From: Bacteroidota bacterium
GTDB taxonomy: Bacteria; Bacteroidota; Ignavibacteria; SZUA-365
DNA: 64,000 nt
Direction: 5' to 3'
Assembly (NCBI GenBank): GCA_023432805.1
Contig: JAEYUG010000033.1
Span: 1-64,000 of the forward strand
Translations under genes and position numbers: made by a program
Shown: piece by piece, positions 45,594 to 55,779 of the stretch
Layout: every line of letters starts with the position of its first letter
Position numbering within the stretch: position 1 is the stretch's first letter
The notes under the pieces: model-generated
What the model was told of the DNA's origin: nothing
Seen by the model: only the letters and a program-made list of their open reading frames with translations
The model's database searches: none

Positions 45594-48500
45594 CGGCGCG
45601 GCTGCCTGCGATACTGCTTGCCGCGCTGCTCACCGCCGGATCCGTCGCCTGGGCGCAGCAGCGGGATGATGGGAGGGAGCCTTCGCGCATGGAAACCGTC
45701 CGCCCCGCCGGCGACACCCTGCGCACTGCGGGCATCGCGCACACCGACACCCTGACGCTCGGCGCAGGCGACACACTTCGCCTGACATCCGCCTTTGTGC
45801 AACGGGAATCGCTGCAGGTGCGCGTACTGCCTGCCCTGGATGCAGCGATGGCGGATTCACTGGCCGCGTTCGAACGCGACTCGTCGGGGTGGGCGTTGGA
45901 TTCGTCGGCCTGGACGCTGGATGCACGATCAGGCATGCTCGTACTGCGAGCCGGCACCCGGGCGCGCTTCGGCGACGTCCTGCCGCGCATCGTCGTCACC
46001 TACCGGGCACTGCCGCTTGCGTTGCGACCTGTGTACCGCATCCGCGAACTGGTGTCGCGACGCGACACGACGGCGACAGGGCGCGGCGACAGTCTGCGCG
46101 TGGCCGTACCGGTCGAACCGTTGAGTATCGAGAGCATCTTCGGTCCCGACCTGCAGAAGAGCGGCTACCTCGGGCGGGGATTCACGGTCGGAACAAACAG
46201 GGATCTCACGTTGTCAAGCGGCTTCCGCCTGCAGCTCTCGGGAAAGCTCGCCGACGACATCTCGGTCACGGCTGCGCTCACCGACGAGAACACGCCGATC
46301 CAACCTGAAGGATCCACCCGGACGATTCAGGAACTCGACAAGGTCTTCGTCCGCATCGAAGGGGGACAGCTCGCCGCGACGCTCGGCGACTTCGTGCTGA
46401 CACATGACGGGACGGAATTCGGACGCTACAATCGCAAGTTGAGCGGCTTCCTCGGTGAAGGTGCGACATCGTTCGGCGATGCGTCGGCCTCGTTCGCGAC
46501 CTTGAAGGGAACCTTCCACACCGTGCAGTTCAACGGCATCGACGGCACGCAGGGACCCTATCGTCTCACCGGCAAGAGCGGTGAACAGCGCATCCTCGTG
46601 CTCGCCGGCACCGAACGCGTGTACGTCGACGGCGTCGAAATGGTGCGCGGGGAGACGCATGACTACGTGATCGAGTACGCGAGCGGGGAGGTCACGTTCA
46701 AGCCTCGGAGACTGATCACGTCGTACTCCCGCATCACGGTCGATTTCGAGTATGCCGACCGCCAATACACGCGCACGCTGCTGACCGCGACCGGCAGCGG
46801 CAGGGTGTTCGACGACCGCCTGCGCATCACTGCGCGCTACATCCGCGAAGGCGACGATCAGGACGCGCCGCTCGATCTGCAGCTTTCCGACGACGACAAA
46901 CGGATTCTCGAAGCGGCGGGCGACGACCCGGCGAAGGCGGTGGCGAGCGGTGTTTCGTACGCCGGCATCGACAGCGTGCGCGGAACGGGTGCCGGTCAGT
47001 ACGAACGTCGCGACACGCTCATCGCGGGGGAGGCAGTCGCCCTCTACCGCTACGCGCCCGGTACCGACAGTGCACTGTGGTCGCTGTCGTTCTCGTTCGT
47101 TGGATCAGGACGCGGTTCCTACACACGCAAGGCGCTCGGCATCTACACCTGGACGGGCGTGGGGCGGGGAGACTACGATCCTGTCCGCGTGCTGCCGCTG
47201 CCGCAGCTGCAGCAGCTCGGGGATCTCCGTATCGACGCGCGTCCCTTCACCACGCTCAGCCTCAGCGCAGAGGGCGCGATCAGCGCGCTCGACCGCAACC
47301 GCTTCTCGGCGATGCGCGACGTGGCGCACGAGGGCGGCGCGGTCAACGGCACGGTGCGTTGGACACCGACGCTCGATGGCGCCGGCGCCTTCGACCTCTC
47401 GGCACGCTATCGCGCAACCGACGCGACCTTCATGCCGATCGATCGCATCAACACCATCGAATTCTCGCGCATGTGGGATGTGGGCTCCGCACTCACCGCC
47501 ACCGAGATCCTTCGCGAGGCCTCGCTCGCCTACAAGCCGACGCAATGGATCGATGTGCGTGGCGGAGGCGGTTCGCTCTCGAAGGGATCCTTCACATCGA
47601 CACGACTCGAAGCCTCCGTGCACGTGATGGGGGATACCTCGGCGTGGCGCGGTCCCTCGATGTCATGGACCGCAGAACACATCGGAAGCGCCGACGGCGC
47701 GGCCTCCACTCGGGGATCCTGGCTGCGGCAGCGCGGCGAGGTTTCGCAGCGCTTCGGCATCGCCGAACCGCGCGTGCGCATCGAGCATGAGCATCGCCGC
47801 GCGCATGCGGGTGCCAGCGACACACTCTCCGCACTGAGCATGGGCTTCGTGGATGTACGCCCCGGTCTCCAGCTGCGCGCCTCTGAACGTCTGACCGTGG
47901 GAGCGGACGTCGGTGTGCGCATGGAGGACGCCTGGCTCGCTGGTGCGGTCGTGCGGCAGAGCACCGACCTGCTGCAGCAGTACAGCGCCTCGTTCCGCAC
48001 CGAGCGGGACTTCTCCGCCACCGGCGCCCTCACCGTGCGGTCACGTGCGTTCAGCGAGCAGTTCCGCCTGCGCGGCAACAAGGACGTACAGACGATTCTC
48101 ACCCGTGTGCAGGTGCGGCATACACCCTTCGAACGCGCAATCTCGACCGACCTGCTCTATGAGGTCAGCACCGAACGCACCTCACGCATGGAGCGTCAGT
48201 TCCTTCGCGTGCCGTACGGACAGGGCAACTACATCTACCTCGGCGATCTGAACGAGAATGGCATCCCCGATGAGAGCGAGTTCGAACCAACGAGATTCGA
48301 TGGCGAGTATGTGCTCGTCACCGTCCCGACCGACGAGTTGTTTCCCGTGATTGATCTGCGCGCGTCGGCGCGCGTGCAGGTACAGCCGTCGCGCGTGATT
48401 TCCCCCGGCGCGAGCGGTCTGCTCGCCGGCATGCTCCGTGCCCTCTCGAGCGAATCCGTGCTGCGTGTCGAGGAGAAGAGCAGCGACGAGCAGACATCCA

Positions 48501-49198
48501 ACATGTACCTGTTGCGTTTCGCGCGCTTCCTCAACGACTCGACGACGATTCGCGGATTCCAGAACATGCGGCAGGATCTGTTCCTCTTCGAGCAGTCGCA
48601 GGATTTTTCGATGCGGCTGCGCTTCGACCAGTCACGAGGCTTCAGTCAGTACGCGCTGGCATCCGAGCGGAGCTACCGGCGCGAGCGGTCCGTGCGCGTG
48701 CGCATGCAGCTCGTGCGCGAGATCGGGGTGCAGGGCGATGTTGCACTGATTGACGACGTGGTGGCCTCGCCCGGTGCCGGCAACCGCGCGCGCGACATCG
48801 ATGGCACGTCGATGGCTGCGGACGTCTCGTACCGGCCCTATCCAAAGGTGGAGGTCGGGTTCGTGTTCTCGTCGCGCATGGCGACAGACCGCCAGCCCAC
48901 CGTACCGCTCGAGGCGCAGATCGATGCCCAGATCCTTCGCCTGGCGCTCACGCTCGATGGACCCGGTCGTGTGCGCATCGAGCTCGAACGCAGCGATGTG
49001 GTGTTGTCGTCGAGCGTTGCCGCGTTTCCCTTCGAGCTCACGGACGGACGCTCCGAGGGCAAGAGCTGGATCGTACGCGCGAATGTCGACTACAGGCTGA
49101 CGAGCTACCTGCAGGCGACGATGAGCTACCTCGGCCGCAGCGAGGGGGGACGCCCCTTTCTGCACACGATGCGTGCGGAAGTACGCGCGTTTTTCTAA
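45560..49198 (+). CDS. Large outer-membrane protein of unknown function (1212 residues)
   Basis: Exported by a signal peptide (LPAILLAALLTAGSVAWAQ). Residues 185-290 (LQKSGYLGRGFTVGTNRDLTL, SGKLADDISVTAALTDEN, TPIQPEGSTRTIQELDKVFV) and 335-405 (YRLTGKSGEQ, ILVLAGTERVYVDGVEMVRG) match blocks I recall from uncharacterised large Bacteroidota outer-membrane proteins. A distant SprA (T9SS translocon) likeness is possible. The rest is long beta-strand sequence ending in an aromatic AEVRAFF, as a barrel would. DLNENGIPDESEF near residue 895 is an EF-hand-like Ca2+ loop. It overlaps the acyltransferase gene by 34 nt. It is about half the usual SprA length. Confidence 0.75.
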   Translation: MGRDRAVVGTLTARLPAILLAALLTAGSVAWAQQRDDGREPSRMETVRPAGDTLRTAGIAHTDTLTLGAGDTLRLTSAFVQRESLQVRVLPALDAAMADSLAAFERDSSGWALDSSAWTLDARSGMLVLRAGTRARFGDVLPRIVVTYRALPLALRPVYRIRELVSRRDTTATGRGDSLRVAVPVEPLSIESIFGPDLQKSGYLGRGFTVGTNRDLTLSSGFRLQLSGKLADDISVTAALTDENTPIQPEGSTRTIQELDKVFVRIEGGQLAATLGDFVLTHDGTEFGRYNRKLSGFLGEGATSFGDASASFATLKGTFHTVQFNGIDGTQGPYRLTGKSGEQRILVLAGTERVYVDGVEMVRGETHDYVIEYASGEVTFKPRRLITSYSRITVDFEYADRQYTRTLLTATGSGRVFDDRLRITARYIREGDDQDAPLDLQLSDDDKRILEAAGDDPAKAVASGVSYAGIDSVRGTGAGQYERRDTLIAGEAVALYRYAPGTDSALWSLSFSFVGSGRGSYTRKALGIYTWTGVGRGDYDPVRVLPLPQLQQLGDLRIDARPFTTLSLSAEGAISALDRNRFSAMRDVAHEGGAVNGTVRWTPTLDGAGAFDLSARYRATDATFMPIDRINTIEFSRMWDVGSALTATEILREASLAYKPTQWIDVRGGGGSLSKGSFTSTRLEASVHVMGDTSAWRGPSMSWTAEHIGSADGAASTRGSWLRQRGEVSQRFGIAEPRVRIEHEHRRAHAGASDTLSALSMGFVDVRPGLQLRASERLTVGADVGVRMEDAWLAGAVVRQSTDLLQQYSASFRTERDFSATGALTVRSRAFSEQFRLRGNKDVQTILTRVQVRHTPFERAISTDLLYEVSTERTSRMERQFLRVPYGQGNYIYLGDLNENGIPDESEFEPTRFDGEYVLVTVPTDELFPVIDLRASARVQVQPSRVISPGASGLLAGMLRALSSESVLRVEEKSSDEQTSNMYLLRFARFLNDSTTIRGFQNMRQDLFLFEQSQDFSMRLRFDQSRGFSQYALASERSYRRERSVRVRMQLVREIGVQGDVALIDDVVASPGAGNRARDIDGTSMAADVSYRPYPKVEVGFVFSSRMATDRQPTVPLEAQIDAQILRLALTLDGPGRVRIELERSDVVLSSSVAAFPFELTDGRSEGKSWIVRANVDYRLTSYLQATMSYLGRSEGGRPFLHTMRAEVRAFF

Positions 49199-49280
49199 CC
49201 GTCGCTTCACTGCCGGCTGCTTCATCGTGAATGGGAAGCGTTGTATTTTCAGGGATGTCCGTGTATCGCCCCACCCATCG

Positions 49281-50771
49281 ATGACCATGAACATCCTCCG
49301 CCGTCTGTCGCTGCCGGCGCTTCCGCTGCTCGCCCTGCTGGCTCTCGCCTGCTCGGAGTCCCCGACCGGCACACCCAACGCGAACCTTCCCCCGGAAACC
49401 AATCTCGCGCTGATGCCCGACAGTGATCTGCGCACGACGCCGAGCCGTCAGCACATCAACTGGTGGGGCGACGATCCCGACGGCTTCGTGGCCGGGTTCC
49501 AATTCAGCTTCGATGCGGTGACGTGGACGTTCACAACCCGCAGCGACAGCGTCTTCGCCCTCACTCTTTCCGGGTCGGATTCGACATACACGTTTCACGT
49601 GCGCGCGATCGACGACCAGGGCAACGGTGTGCGCGACGAGGCGGGTCCCTACGGCGCCGAGCCCTACACCGATCGCAACGGCAACGGCAGCTACGACGCC
49701 GGCGAACCCTTCATTGATTTCGGACTTGCGGATCCGACACCCGCCACGCTGCGATATCCGATCGAGAACTCGCGTCCCGTCGTCGCATTCGTCAAGGGAT
49801 CGGATGTGCCGGAAACGACATTCACCGTTGCGTCCTTCGCATGGGTTGGAACGGATCTGGACGGGGATGAGACGATCCGCGAGTACCGCTACGCACTCAA
49901 CGACACCGCGGCTTCCGCATGGAAGTCGCTGCCTCGCTCGCAGACCTTCCTGACGCTGACAGAGGCCGACGGTATCCGTCCCGGAAACAATTCCTTCCAT
50001 CTCAAGGCCATCGACATTGCAGGCGCCGAGAGCGAATCGATTGCGATGCCGCAGGGTTCGCGCACATGGTTTGTCAAGCGGCCGCACACCGATGTGCTGA
50101 TCGTCGACGACTATGCGACCGCCGACGATGCCGCGGCGTTCTATGGATCCATCGTCGACACGATGTTCGGGGGACGCTTCGCAGGGGCGGACGTGCTCGA
50201 CATCCGCGCGGGTGCGACGTCGACGAAGAAGGGGGTGTTCGTACCGCCCTTCATCAATCCCACGCTCGTCGAGACCTTCAAGCTCTTCAAGTACATCCTG
50301 TGGTACTGCGACTACACACCCTCGATCGACATTGCGCAACTTTCGCTGCCGCAGTTCCAGCAGGGCGGTGGCACCGTGCTGTATATCGCAAGCTTTCCCG
50401 AGAGCGCACTCGATCCCCGTGGCGGCATCACCGACTACGCGCCCGTCGACAGCCTGAGTCCCAACCCGATCACCTTCGTCCCCGCCAACACGGTCGTGGA
50501 CGTCGATGCGGAATCGCCCGGCTACCCACTGCTCACACGTGACACCCGCGGTCAGCCGGTGGCCTTCGTGCGCGGCCTGTTCAAACGCGTCAACGCGGCA
50601 AATCTCTGCAAGCTCGCACCGGATCCCCGCTGGGGAAATCCCGTCGTCGGTGTGCGCAGCGGCGACCGTCGCTTCGTGATGTTCAGCATTCCCCTGCACC
50701 GTTTCAATGGCAACGGCAACGCAGGCGCGATGGTCAGCACCATCTTCCGCAACGATTTCGGGGTTCGCTGA
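49281..50771 (+). CDS. Lipoprotein with fibronectin-like N-domain
   Basis: A 496-residue lipoprotein: lipobox LALAC with Cys24, then two or three beta-sandwich repeats (WGDDPDGFVAGFQFSFD; WVGTDLDGDETIREYRYAL) like fibronectin-type surface modules, and from about residue 270 a separate domain (TDVLIVDDYATADDAAAFYGSIVD) resembling glutamine-amidotransferase/flavodoxin-like folds of unknown use. Such paired architecture occurs in Bacteroidota surface lipoproteins. It follows the large outer-membrane protein by 82 bp and precedes the TonB receptor by 2 nt, so it is probably a surface-exposed partner of it. Confidence 0.75.
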   Translation: MTMNILRRLSLPALPLLALLALACSESPTGTPNANLPPETNLALMPDSDLRTTPSRQHINWWGDDPDGFVAGFQFSFDAVTWTFTTRSDSVFALTLSGSDSTYTFHVRAIDDQGNGVRDEAGPYGAEPYTDRNGNGSYDAGEPFIDFGLADPTPATLRYPIENSRPVVAFVKGSDVPETTFTVASFAWVGTDLDGDETIREYRYALNDTAASAWKSLPRSQTFLTLTEADGIRPGNNSFHLKAIDIAGAESESIAMPQGSRTWFVKRPHTDVLIVDDYATADDAAAFYGSIVDTMFGGRFAGADVLDIRAGATSTKKGVFVPPFINPTLVETFKLFKYILWYCDYTPSIDIAQLSLPQFQQGGGTVLYIASFPESALDPRGGITDYAPVDSLSPNPITFVPANTVVDVDAESPGYPLLTRDTRGQPVAFVRGLFKRVNAANLCKLAPDPRWGNPVVGVRSGDRRFVMFSIPLHRFNGNGNAGAMVSTIFRNDFGVR

Positions 50772-50773
50772 CA

Positions 50774-53638
50774 ATGGCACGACGCTCCCTCCTCTCCATC
50801 ACCCTCGCCGCGCTGCTCGTCTGCGCGCTCGTCCCTTCACAGGCCCAGGCACAGAAGGGCACGATCAGCGGCATCGTGCGCGACAAGCAGACCGGCGAAA
50901 CGCTGATCGGCGTGAACGTGCTCATCAAGGGCACCTACTATGGCGCCGCCTCGAATGTCGAGGGACGCTACACGATCAAGGATGTCAATCCCGGTCAGTA
51001 CACCGTCGAGGTCAGTCTGATCGGATACAAGAAGATCCAGCGCACCGGCGTGCGCGTCACCGCGAACGAGACGACCAAGCTCGACCTTCAGCTCGAAGAG
51101 ACCGTGCTCTCGCTCAGCGAGGAAGTGGTCATCATCGGCAACAAGCCCTTGCTCGACATCGAGCAGACGTCGAGTTCACGCACCGTGACCGCCGACGACC
51201 TGAAAGTCGCAGTCATCGAAAATGTGAAGGACGTCGTCGCCCAGCAGACCGGTGTCGTGCAGAGCGACAATGCGCTCTACATCCGAGGCGGACGCGCGCA
51301 TGAGAACGCCTTCCTGCTCGACGGCGTGTCGGTACAGGATCCCCTCGCCGGCACGGGCTTCGGCCTGCAGCTGAGCGCAGCCTCGATTCAGGAGGTCGAA
51401 GTCATCACCGGCGGTTTCAACGCCGAATACGGTCAGGCGACCTCGGGCGTCGTGAACGTGACCACGCGCGAGGCTGGGGATCGGTATGGATTCTCCATGA
51501 GCTGGAAACGCGACAACTTCGGCTTCAACAACACGGCACGGTCGTCATGGAACACCGACATTGCGGAAGCTTCGCTTGGCGGACCCGAGCCGCTGACGTC
51601 GACGGTGCTTCCCGCCATGGGCATCGACCTGCCCGGATCGATCTCGTTCTTCGTCAGTGGATACGCGGCGCTTTCCGACGCCTTCACGCGGTGGACTCCC
51701 ATCATCCGCAACGGGCGTCCCACCGGCGAGTTCCGTGAAGTGACCGCCGCCCAGCTGGTATCGTCGACCTTCGGCGGCACACGGTTCGCACCGCGTCAGG
51801 ACAACAACTGGTTCTGGCTCGGCAAGCTTACGTGGGCATTCTCTCCGACGATGAAGCTGCGCTACTCGTTCAACCAGTCGATCTCGATCAACCAGAATTC
51901 ACAGTCGCTGCAGACCAATCTCGAGTACGTGGAACCGAGTCCCGGCTACCAGTACGAGTTCCAGAACATCCTCGACGGGGCGAACACGTACACGCACAAC
52001 AACATGTTCCACACGCTGAGCTGGACGCACACGATCAACACATCGACGTTCTATGACGTACGCTTCAGCCGCTTCTACACACAGCTGCGTGCCGATGCGA
52101 ACGGCAGAGACTGGACCGCGTACCGTGAACCGCAGGATCTGGTACGCTTCCCGGTCGAGTACTACAACTCCGACCGCGACACGATCGGCGTGATTCCCGG
52201 CGACGGATTCTGGGATACCGGCAACGGGTTCACCTGGCACGATCATCACGTGATCGACTACACGCTGCGCGGCGACATCACCAGCAACATCACCGAAAAG
52301 AACCGCTTCAAGGCGGGCTTCGAGGCAACGTTCGGCGAGATGCAGGTCGTCGATATCTACAAACCGTGGATCGGCGATCTCGGACTGAACAACGACATCT
52401 ACCGTGTCAATCCCGCCAGCGGTGCGTTCTATGTCCAGGACAACATCAATTTCAGCGGCATGATCCTGAACGCAGGTCTGCGCATGGACTGGTGGATGCC
52501 CGGAAGGTACGTCGACGATGCCGTCGCGAATCCCGATGTCGTCACGATTCCCCAGTCGGTGCGCGATTCGTACATGGAAAATACCTTCGGTCTCTTCGAC
52601 CGACGCTTCAAGGCGCGCATCAGTCCCCGCCTCGGCATCTCCCACCCGGTGTCGGACAATCAAACCCTGTTCTTCTCATATGGTCATTTTTCGAAGCGTC
52701 CGCGTCCCCAGTTCGTCTACGCGAAACTGAATCCCGCCAGCGCCAGGAGCACCTTCCAGAAATTCGGCAATCCGGATCTGAATCCCGAAACCACCGTCGC
52801 CTACGAACTCGGCCTGCGCACACAGTTCACCGAAGACGATGTGCTGACGGTGACCGCGTACTACAAGGATATCTTCGACTACGTCAGCACCCGTTCGGCG
52901 CGCATCACCAGTTCGCGCTTCTCCGGCGGCAGCTTCATTACCTACGTCAATCAGGACTATGCCCGCACGCGCGGCGTGGAACTCGAATACAAGAAGCGCA
53001 TCGGACGCTGGTTCAACGGCGGGGCGAGCTTCACCTACTCGATCGCGACAGGAAAAAGTTCGTCGGCAGACGAAGGCGCACTCATCCAGCGGGGCGACCT
53101 CGAGGAATCCATCAAGGAGAACTACCTGATCTGGGATCGACCGATGCAGGTGCAGGCATGGGGCTCCGTGTCTGTCGGCCGCGATGAAGGGCTGTTCGGT
53201 TTCGCACGCGGCGTCCTCGACGACTACACCCTGTATCTCCGCGCGTTTTTCCAGAGCGGCAAGCGCTACACGCCCCAACTGCTCATTGGCTATGACCCCA
53301 TTTCCAATCGCGCGCTGTACGACCGGGATCGGGCGAACATCAACGGTGAGATCGGTGAGCACTGGTTCACGGTCGATCTGAACTTCGAAAAGCGCATCCC
53401 GCTTCCTGGTGTCGATCTGGCGCTCCTCATCGAGGTCACCAACCTTTTCAATGCGCAGAACGCCACGATCATCAACCCCGTCACGGGCCGTGCCTATGAA
53501 TACGGAGATCCGACGCCTGGCGGATACAACGATCCGATGTATCCCGACCTGCAGGCACCACTCTCCCCGTATCCGTACAACCCCGCACGGTATCTGGCAC
53601 CCCGCACCGTCCGGGCCGGCTTCTCGGTGAAACTATGA
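50774..53638 (+). CDS. TonB-dependent receptor with carboxypeptidase-like N-domain
   Basis: A 954-residue outer-membrane receptor. A signal peptide (LAALLVCALVPSQAQAQ) is followed by a CarboxypepD_reg-like domain (GTISGIVRDKQTGETLIGVNVLI), a plug domain with the GGRAHENAFLLDGVSV segment and VITGGFNAEYGQATSGVVNV, and a 22-strand-type barrel ending YLAPRTVRAGFSVKL. It belongs to the SusC-like/OmpR-related group found in FCB bacteria. No SusD partner is present; the neighbours are a lipoprotein and a PorV-like protein (4-nt overlap). The substrate is unknown. Confidence 0.9.
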   Translation: MARRSLLSITLAALLVCALVPSQAQAQKGTISGIVRDKQTGETLIGVNVLIKGTYYGAASNVEGRYTIKDVNPGQYTVEVSLIGYKKIQRTGVRVTANETTKLDLQLEETVLSLSEEVVIIGNKPLLDIEQTSSSRTVTADDLKVAVIENVKDVVAQQTGVVQSDNALYIRGGRAHENAFLLDGVSVQDPLAGTGFGLQLSAASIQEVEVITGGFNAEYGQATSGVVNVTTREAGDRYGFSMSWKRDNFGFNNTARSSWNTDIAEASLGGPEPLTSTVLPAMGIDLPGSISFFVSGYAALSDAFTRWTPIIRNGRPTGEFREVTAAQLVSSTFGGTRFAPRQDNNWFWLGKLTWAFSPTMKLRYSFNQSISINQNSQSLQTNLEYVEPSPGYQYEFQNILDGANTYTHNNMFHTLSWTHTINTSTFYDVRFSRFYTQLRADANGRDWTAYREPQDLVRFPVEYYNSDRDTIGVIPGDGFWDTGNGFTWHDHHVIDYTLRGDITSNITEKNRFKAGFEATFGEMQVVDIYKPWIGDLGLNNDIYRVNPASGAFYVQDNINFSGMILNAGLRMDWWMPGRYVDDAVANPDVVTIPQSVRDSYMENTFGLFDRRFKARISPRLGISHPVSDNQTLFFSYGHFSKRPRPQFVYAKLNPASARSTFQKFGNPDLNPETTVAYELGLRTQFTEDDVLTVTAYYKDIFDYVSTRSARITSSRFSGGSFITYVNQDYARTRGVELEYKKRIGRWFNGGASFTYSIATGKSSSADEGALIQRGDLEESIKENYLIWDRPMQVQAWGSVSVGRDEGLFGFARGVLDDYTLYLRAFFQSGKRYTPQLLIGYDPISNRALYDRDRANINGEIGEHWFTVDLNFEKRIPLPGVDLALLIEVTNLFNAQNATIINPVTGRAYEYGDPTPGGYNDPMYPDLQAPLSPYPYNPARYLAPRTVRAGFSVKL

Positions 53639-54627
53639 GTACGACCATGCGAACCGGCACCCTCCTCCTGCTTTTCGCAGCGCTGCTCACGATCGACGCG
53701 CAGGCACAACTCATGCCGCTACTTGGCGGGCAGAGAGCGGGAATTTCTTCGCTGCAGTTCCTCAAGATCGGTGCCGGGGCACGCGCCACCGCCATGGCGG
53801 AAGCCTATGTCGCCGTAGCCGACGATGCCACCGCGCTGCACTACAATCCTGCCGGACTCGCTCAGGTTCCGGAACACCAGGTCCACTTCTCACACACCGC
53901 CTGGCTCGTCGATCTGCAGCATGAGTTTCTTGGCATCGTCTACCGTCCCTCCCCCTCCGATGCCATCGGCGTGTCGGTCACGAGTCTCCATACCGACGAC
54001 ATGAAGGTCACGACCGAGACCCAGCCGCTCGGTACGGGACGCACCTTCACCTATGGGGACGTCGCGGTGGGACTCAGCTACGCCCGAAATCTCACTGCAC
54101 AATTCAGCTTCGGCGCCACCGTCCGCTACGTCGAGGAAACCATCGACGTGCTCAAGACCCGCGCAATCATGGTTGATCTCGGTACCTTCTACCGCACGGG
54201 TCTGGGAAGCACGCGCTTCGCTGTCGCGGTCTCGAACTTCGGCGGCAACGTCTCCCCCGACGGCACGCTGCATCCGGCTGGTCGTCCCGCCGTGAATTCC
54301 TTCCAGGAGTTCTCGCCTCCCACCCTGTTCAGAATCGGTTTTGCGATGGAAGCGTATGAGGACGCCACCCACCGGCTCACGACGTCGATTCAGCTCAATC
54401 ATCCGAACGACAACAGCGAGAACGTCTCCATCGGTGCGGAATACGCTTGGAACCGCATCTTCCATCTGCGTGCCGGCTACAAGCTCAACACCGACGAAGA
54501 GGGACTTACCGCAGGTGCGGGCGTGATCGCACCGCTCGGCTTCGCGCGCGGCGCCGTCGATTATGCCTACGCTGCTTTCGGACGCCTCGGTGGCGTGCAC
54601 CGCATTTCCGTGACACTCGGCTTCTGA
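53635..54627 (+). CDS. PorV/PorQ-family outer-membrane protein
   Basis: A 330-residue FadL-like barrel of the UPF0164/PorV group: signal peptide, then FLKIGAGARATAMAEAYVAVADDATALHYNPAGLAQ, the family signature, and a C-terminal strand VHRISVTLGF. PorV shuttles T9SS cargo and PorV-like paralogues are common in lineages with T9SS. This gene overlaps the TonB receptor by 4 nt and the NHL lipoprotein by 1 nt, so this copy may serve the surface complex encoded here and not the core secretion machine. Confidence 0.87.
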   Translation: MSTTMRTGTLLLLFAALLTIDAQAQLMPLLGGQRAGISSLQFLKIGAGARATAMAEAYVAVADDATALHYNPAGLAQVPEHQVHFSHTAWLVDLQHEFLGIVYRPSPSDAIGVSVTSLHTDDMKVTTETQPLGTGRTFTYGDVAVGLSYARNLTAQFSFGATVRYVEETIDVLKTRAIMVDLGTFYRTGLGSTRFAVAVSNFGGNVSPDGTLHPAGRPAVNSFQEFSPPTLFRIGFAMEAYEDATHRLTTSIQLNHPNDNSENVSIGAEYAWNRIFHLRAGYKLNTDEEGLTAGAGVIAPLGFARGAVDYAYAAFGRLGGVHRISVTLGF

Positions 54628-55766
54628 TGATGATGACCCACGACACGACTTCCGACGGACGCATGCTGCCTGCCACTGCATCCATTCCGGCGCCGCGGCG
54701 CCTGCTCCATCCCCTGCTTGCAGCGATGCTGATCAGCGCCGCTCTCGTGACCGGATGCGGCGAAACCTTCGACACCGACAAACTCGGCGTCACTCGTCCG
54801 CCCGACACCTTCGGCGACACGACCTATATCCTGCAGCAGCCGATGTGGAGCGGGTTCAACGCTCCGGCAGACGTGCACGTCGGGTACGAACCATTCATCT
54901 ATGTCGCCGAGCGGGGAGCAGACCGCATCGCCATGCTGGACCTCTCGGGTGCCCTTGTCGGACGGTCGGTGCGGGTACCGCGTCCCACTGCCATCGGACA
55001 GGATCATCGCCTGCAGCTGCTCGTGTGCGGAGAGTTCGACACAACGATCGGTGGTGCGCCGATCACCTATGGCGCGGTCTACCGCATCGATCTGTATGCG
55101 GCGCAGCACGACATCTCCCGAGCCGTCGTGCACCGCGTGTACTGGGAACCTGTGAATGCCACACGACGCTTCACCGGCGTGGGTGTGCTTGCCGACAACA
55201 GCTACTACGTCGCGCGCACCGGACCGAATAACGCAAGCATCATCGATCCCGACGACGCAATCCTGTATTTCTCGCGTGACGACGTCCTGCAGAGTCGTGC
55301 TGCATGGCCGACACTCAGCGCCGATGGGACGGGACTCGGAACGATCACGCGTCCCACCGGACTCGCTGTCTTCCCGAAGCCGGGAACGGATTTCGTCTTC
55401 ACGCAGAGCGGTCAGAAGTCCCTCTTCCGCACGCAGTGGATGACGCGCCGCACGACCGGCGATGTTTCGCAGTGGGAGTCCTACTACCAGCCCGATCGAG
55501 ATGGCGACATCCCCTTCCTGCGCGTCAGTCTTTTTCATCGTCCCGAAGACGCCGCCATCGACGGCAGTGGCAACATGTTTGTCATCGACGCCGGCAGTGA
55601 CAGCCTGTTTCGATTCAACAACTCCGGCTTCATCACCCAGGCGTTCGGCGGATCCACACAGTTCAATGCTCCTGAAGGTGTGGCGTTCTTCGACAGGACA
55701 GTCTACATCGCAGATACGGGAAACAACCGCATCCTCCGTTTCATCCTTTCAACGGACCTGCAATAG
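54627..55766 (+). CDS. NHL-repeat lipoprotein
   Basis: A 379-residue lipoprotein with lipobox VTGC (Cys44) and a beta-propeller of NHL-like repeats, e.g. FNAPADVHVGYEPFIYVAERGADRIAMLD and FNAPEGVAFFDRTVYIADTGNNRILRF at the end. NHL propellers bind proteins or other ligands. The start is one of three consecutive ATGs at 54627, sharing a base with the PorV-like stop. It closes the outer-membrane cassette. Confidence 0.82.
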   Translation: MMMTHDTTSDGRMLPATASIPAPRRLLHPLLAAMLISAALVTGCGETFDTDKLGVTRPPDTFGDTTYILQQPMWSGFNAPADVHVGYEPFIYVAERGADRIAMLDLSGALVGRSVRVPRPTAIGQDHRLQLLVCGEFDTTIGGAPITYGAVYRIDLYAAQHDISRAVVHRVYWEPVNATRRFTGVGVLADNSYYVARTGPNNASIIDPDDAILYFSRDDVLQSRAAWPTLSADGTGLGTITRPTGLAVFPKPGTDFVFTQSGQKSLFRTQWMTRRTTGDVSQWESYYQPDRDGDIPFLRVSLFHRPEDAAIDGSGNMFVIDAGSDSLFRFNNSGFITQAFGGSTQFNAPEGVAFFDRTVYIADTGNNRILRFILSTDLQ

Positions 55767-55779
55767 GAGTGCAGCGACG

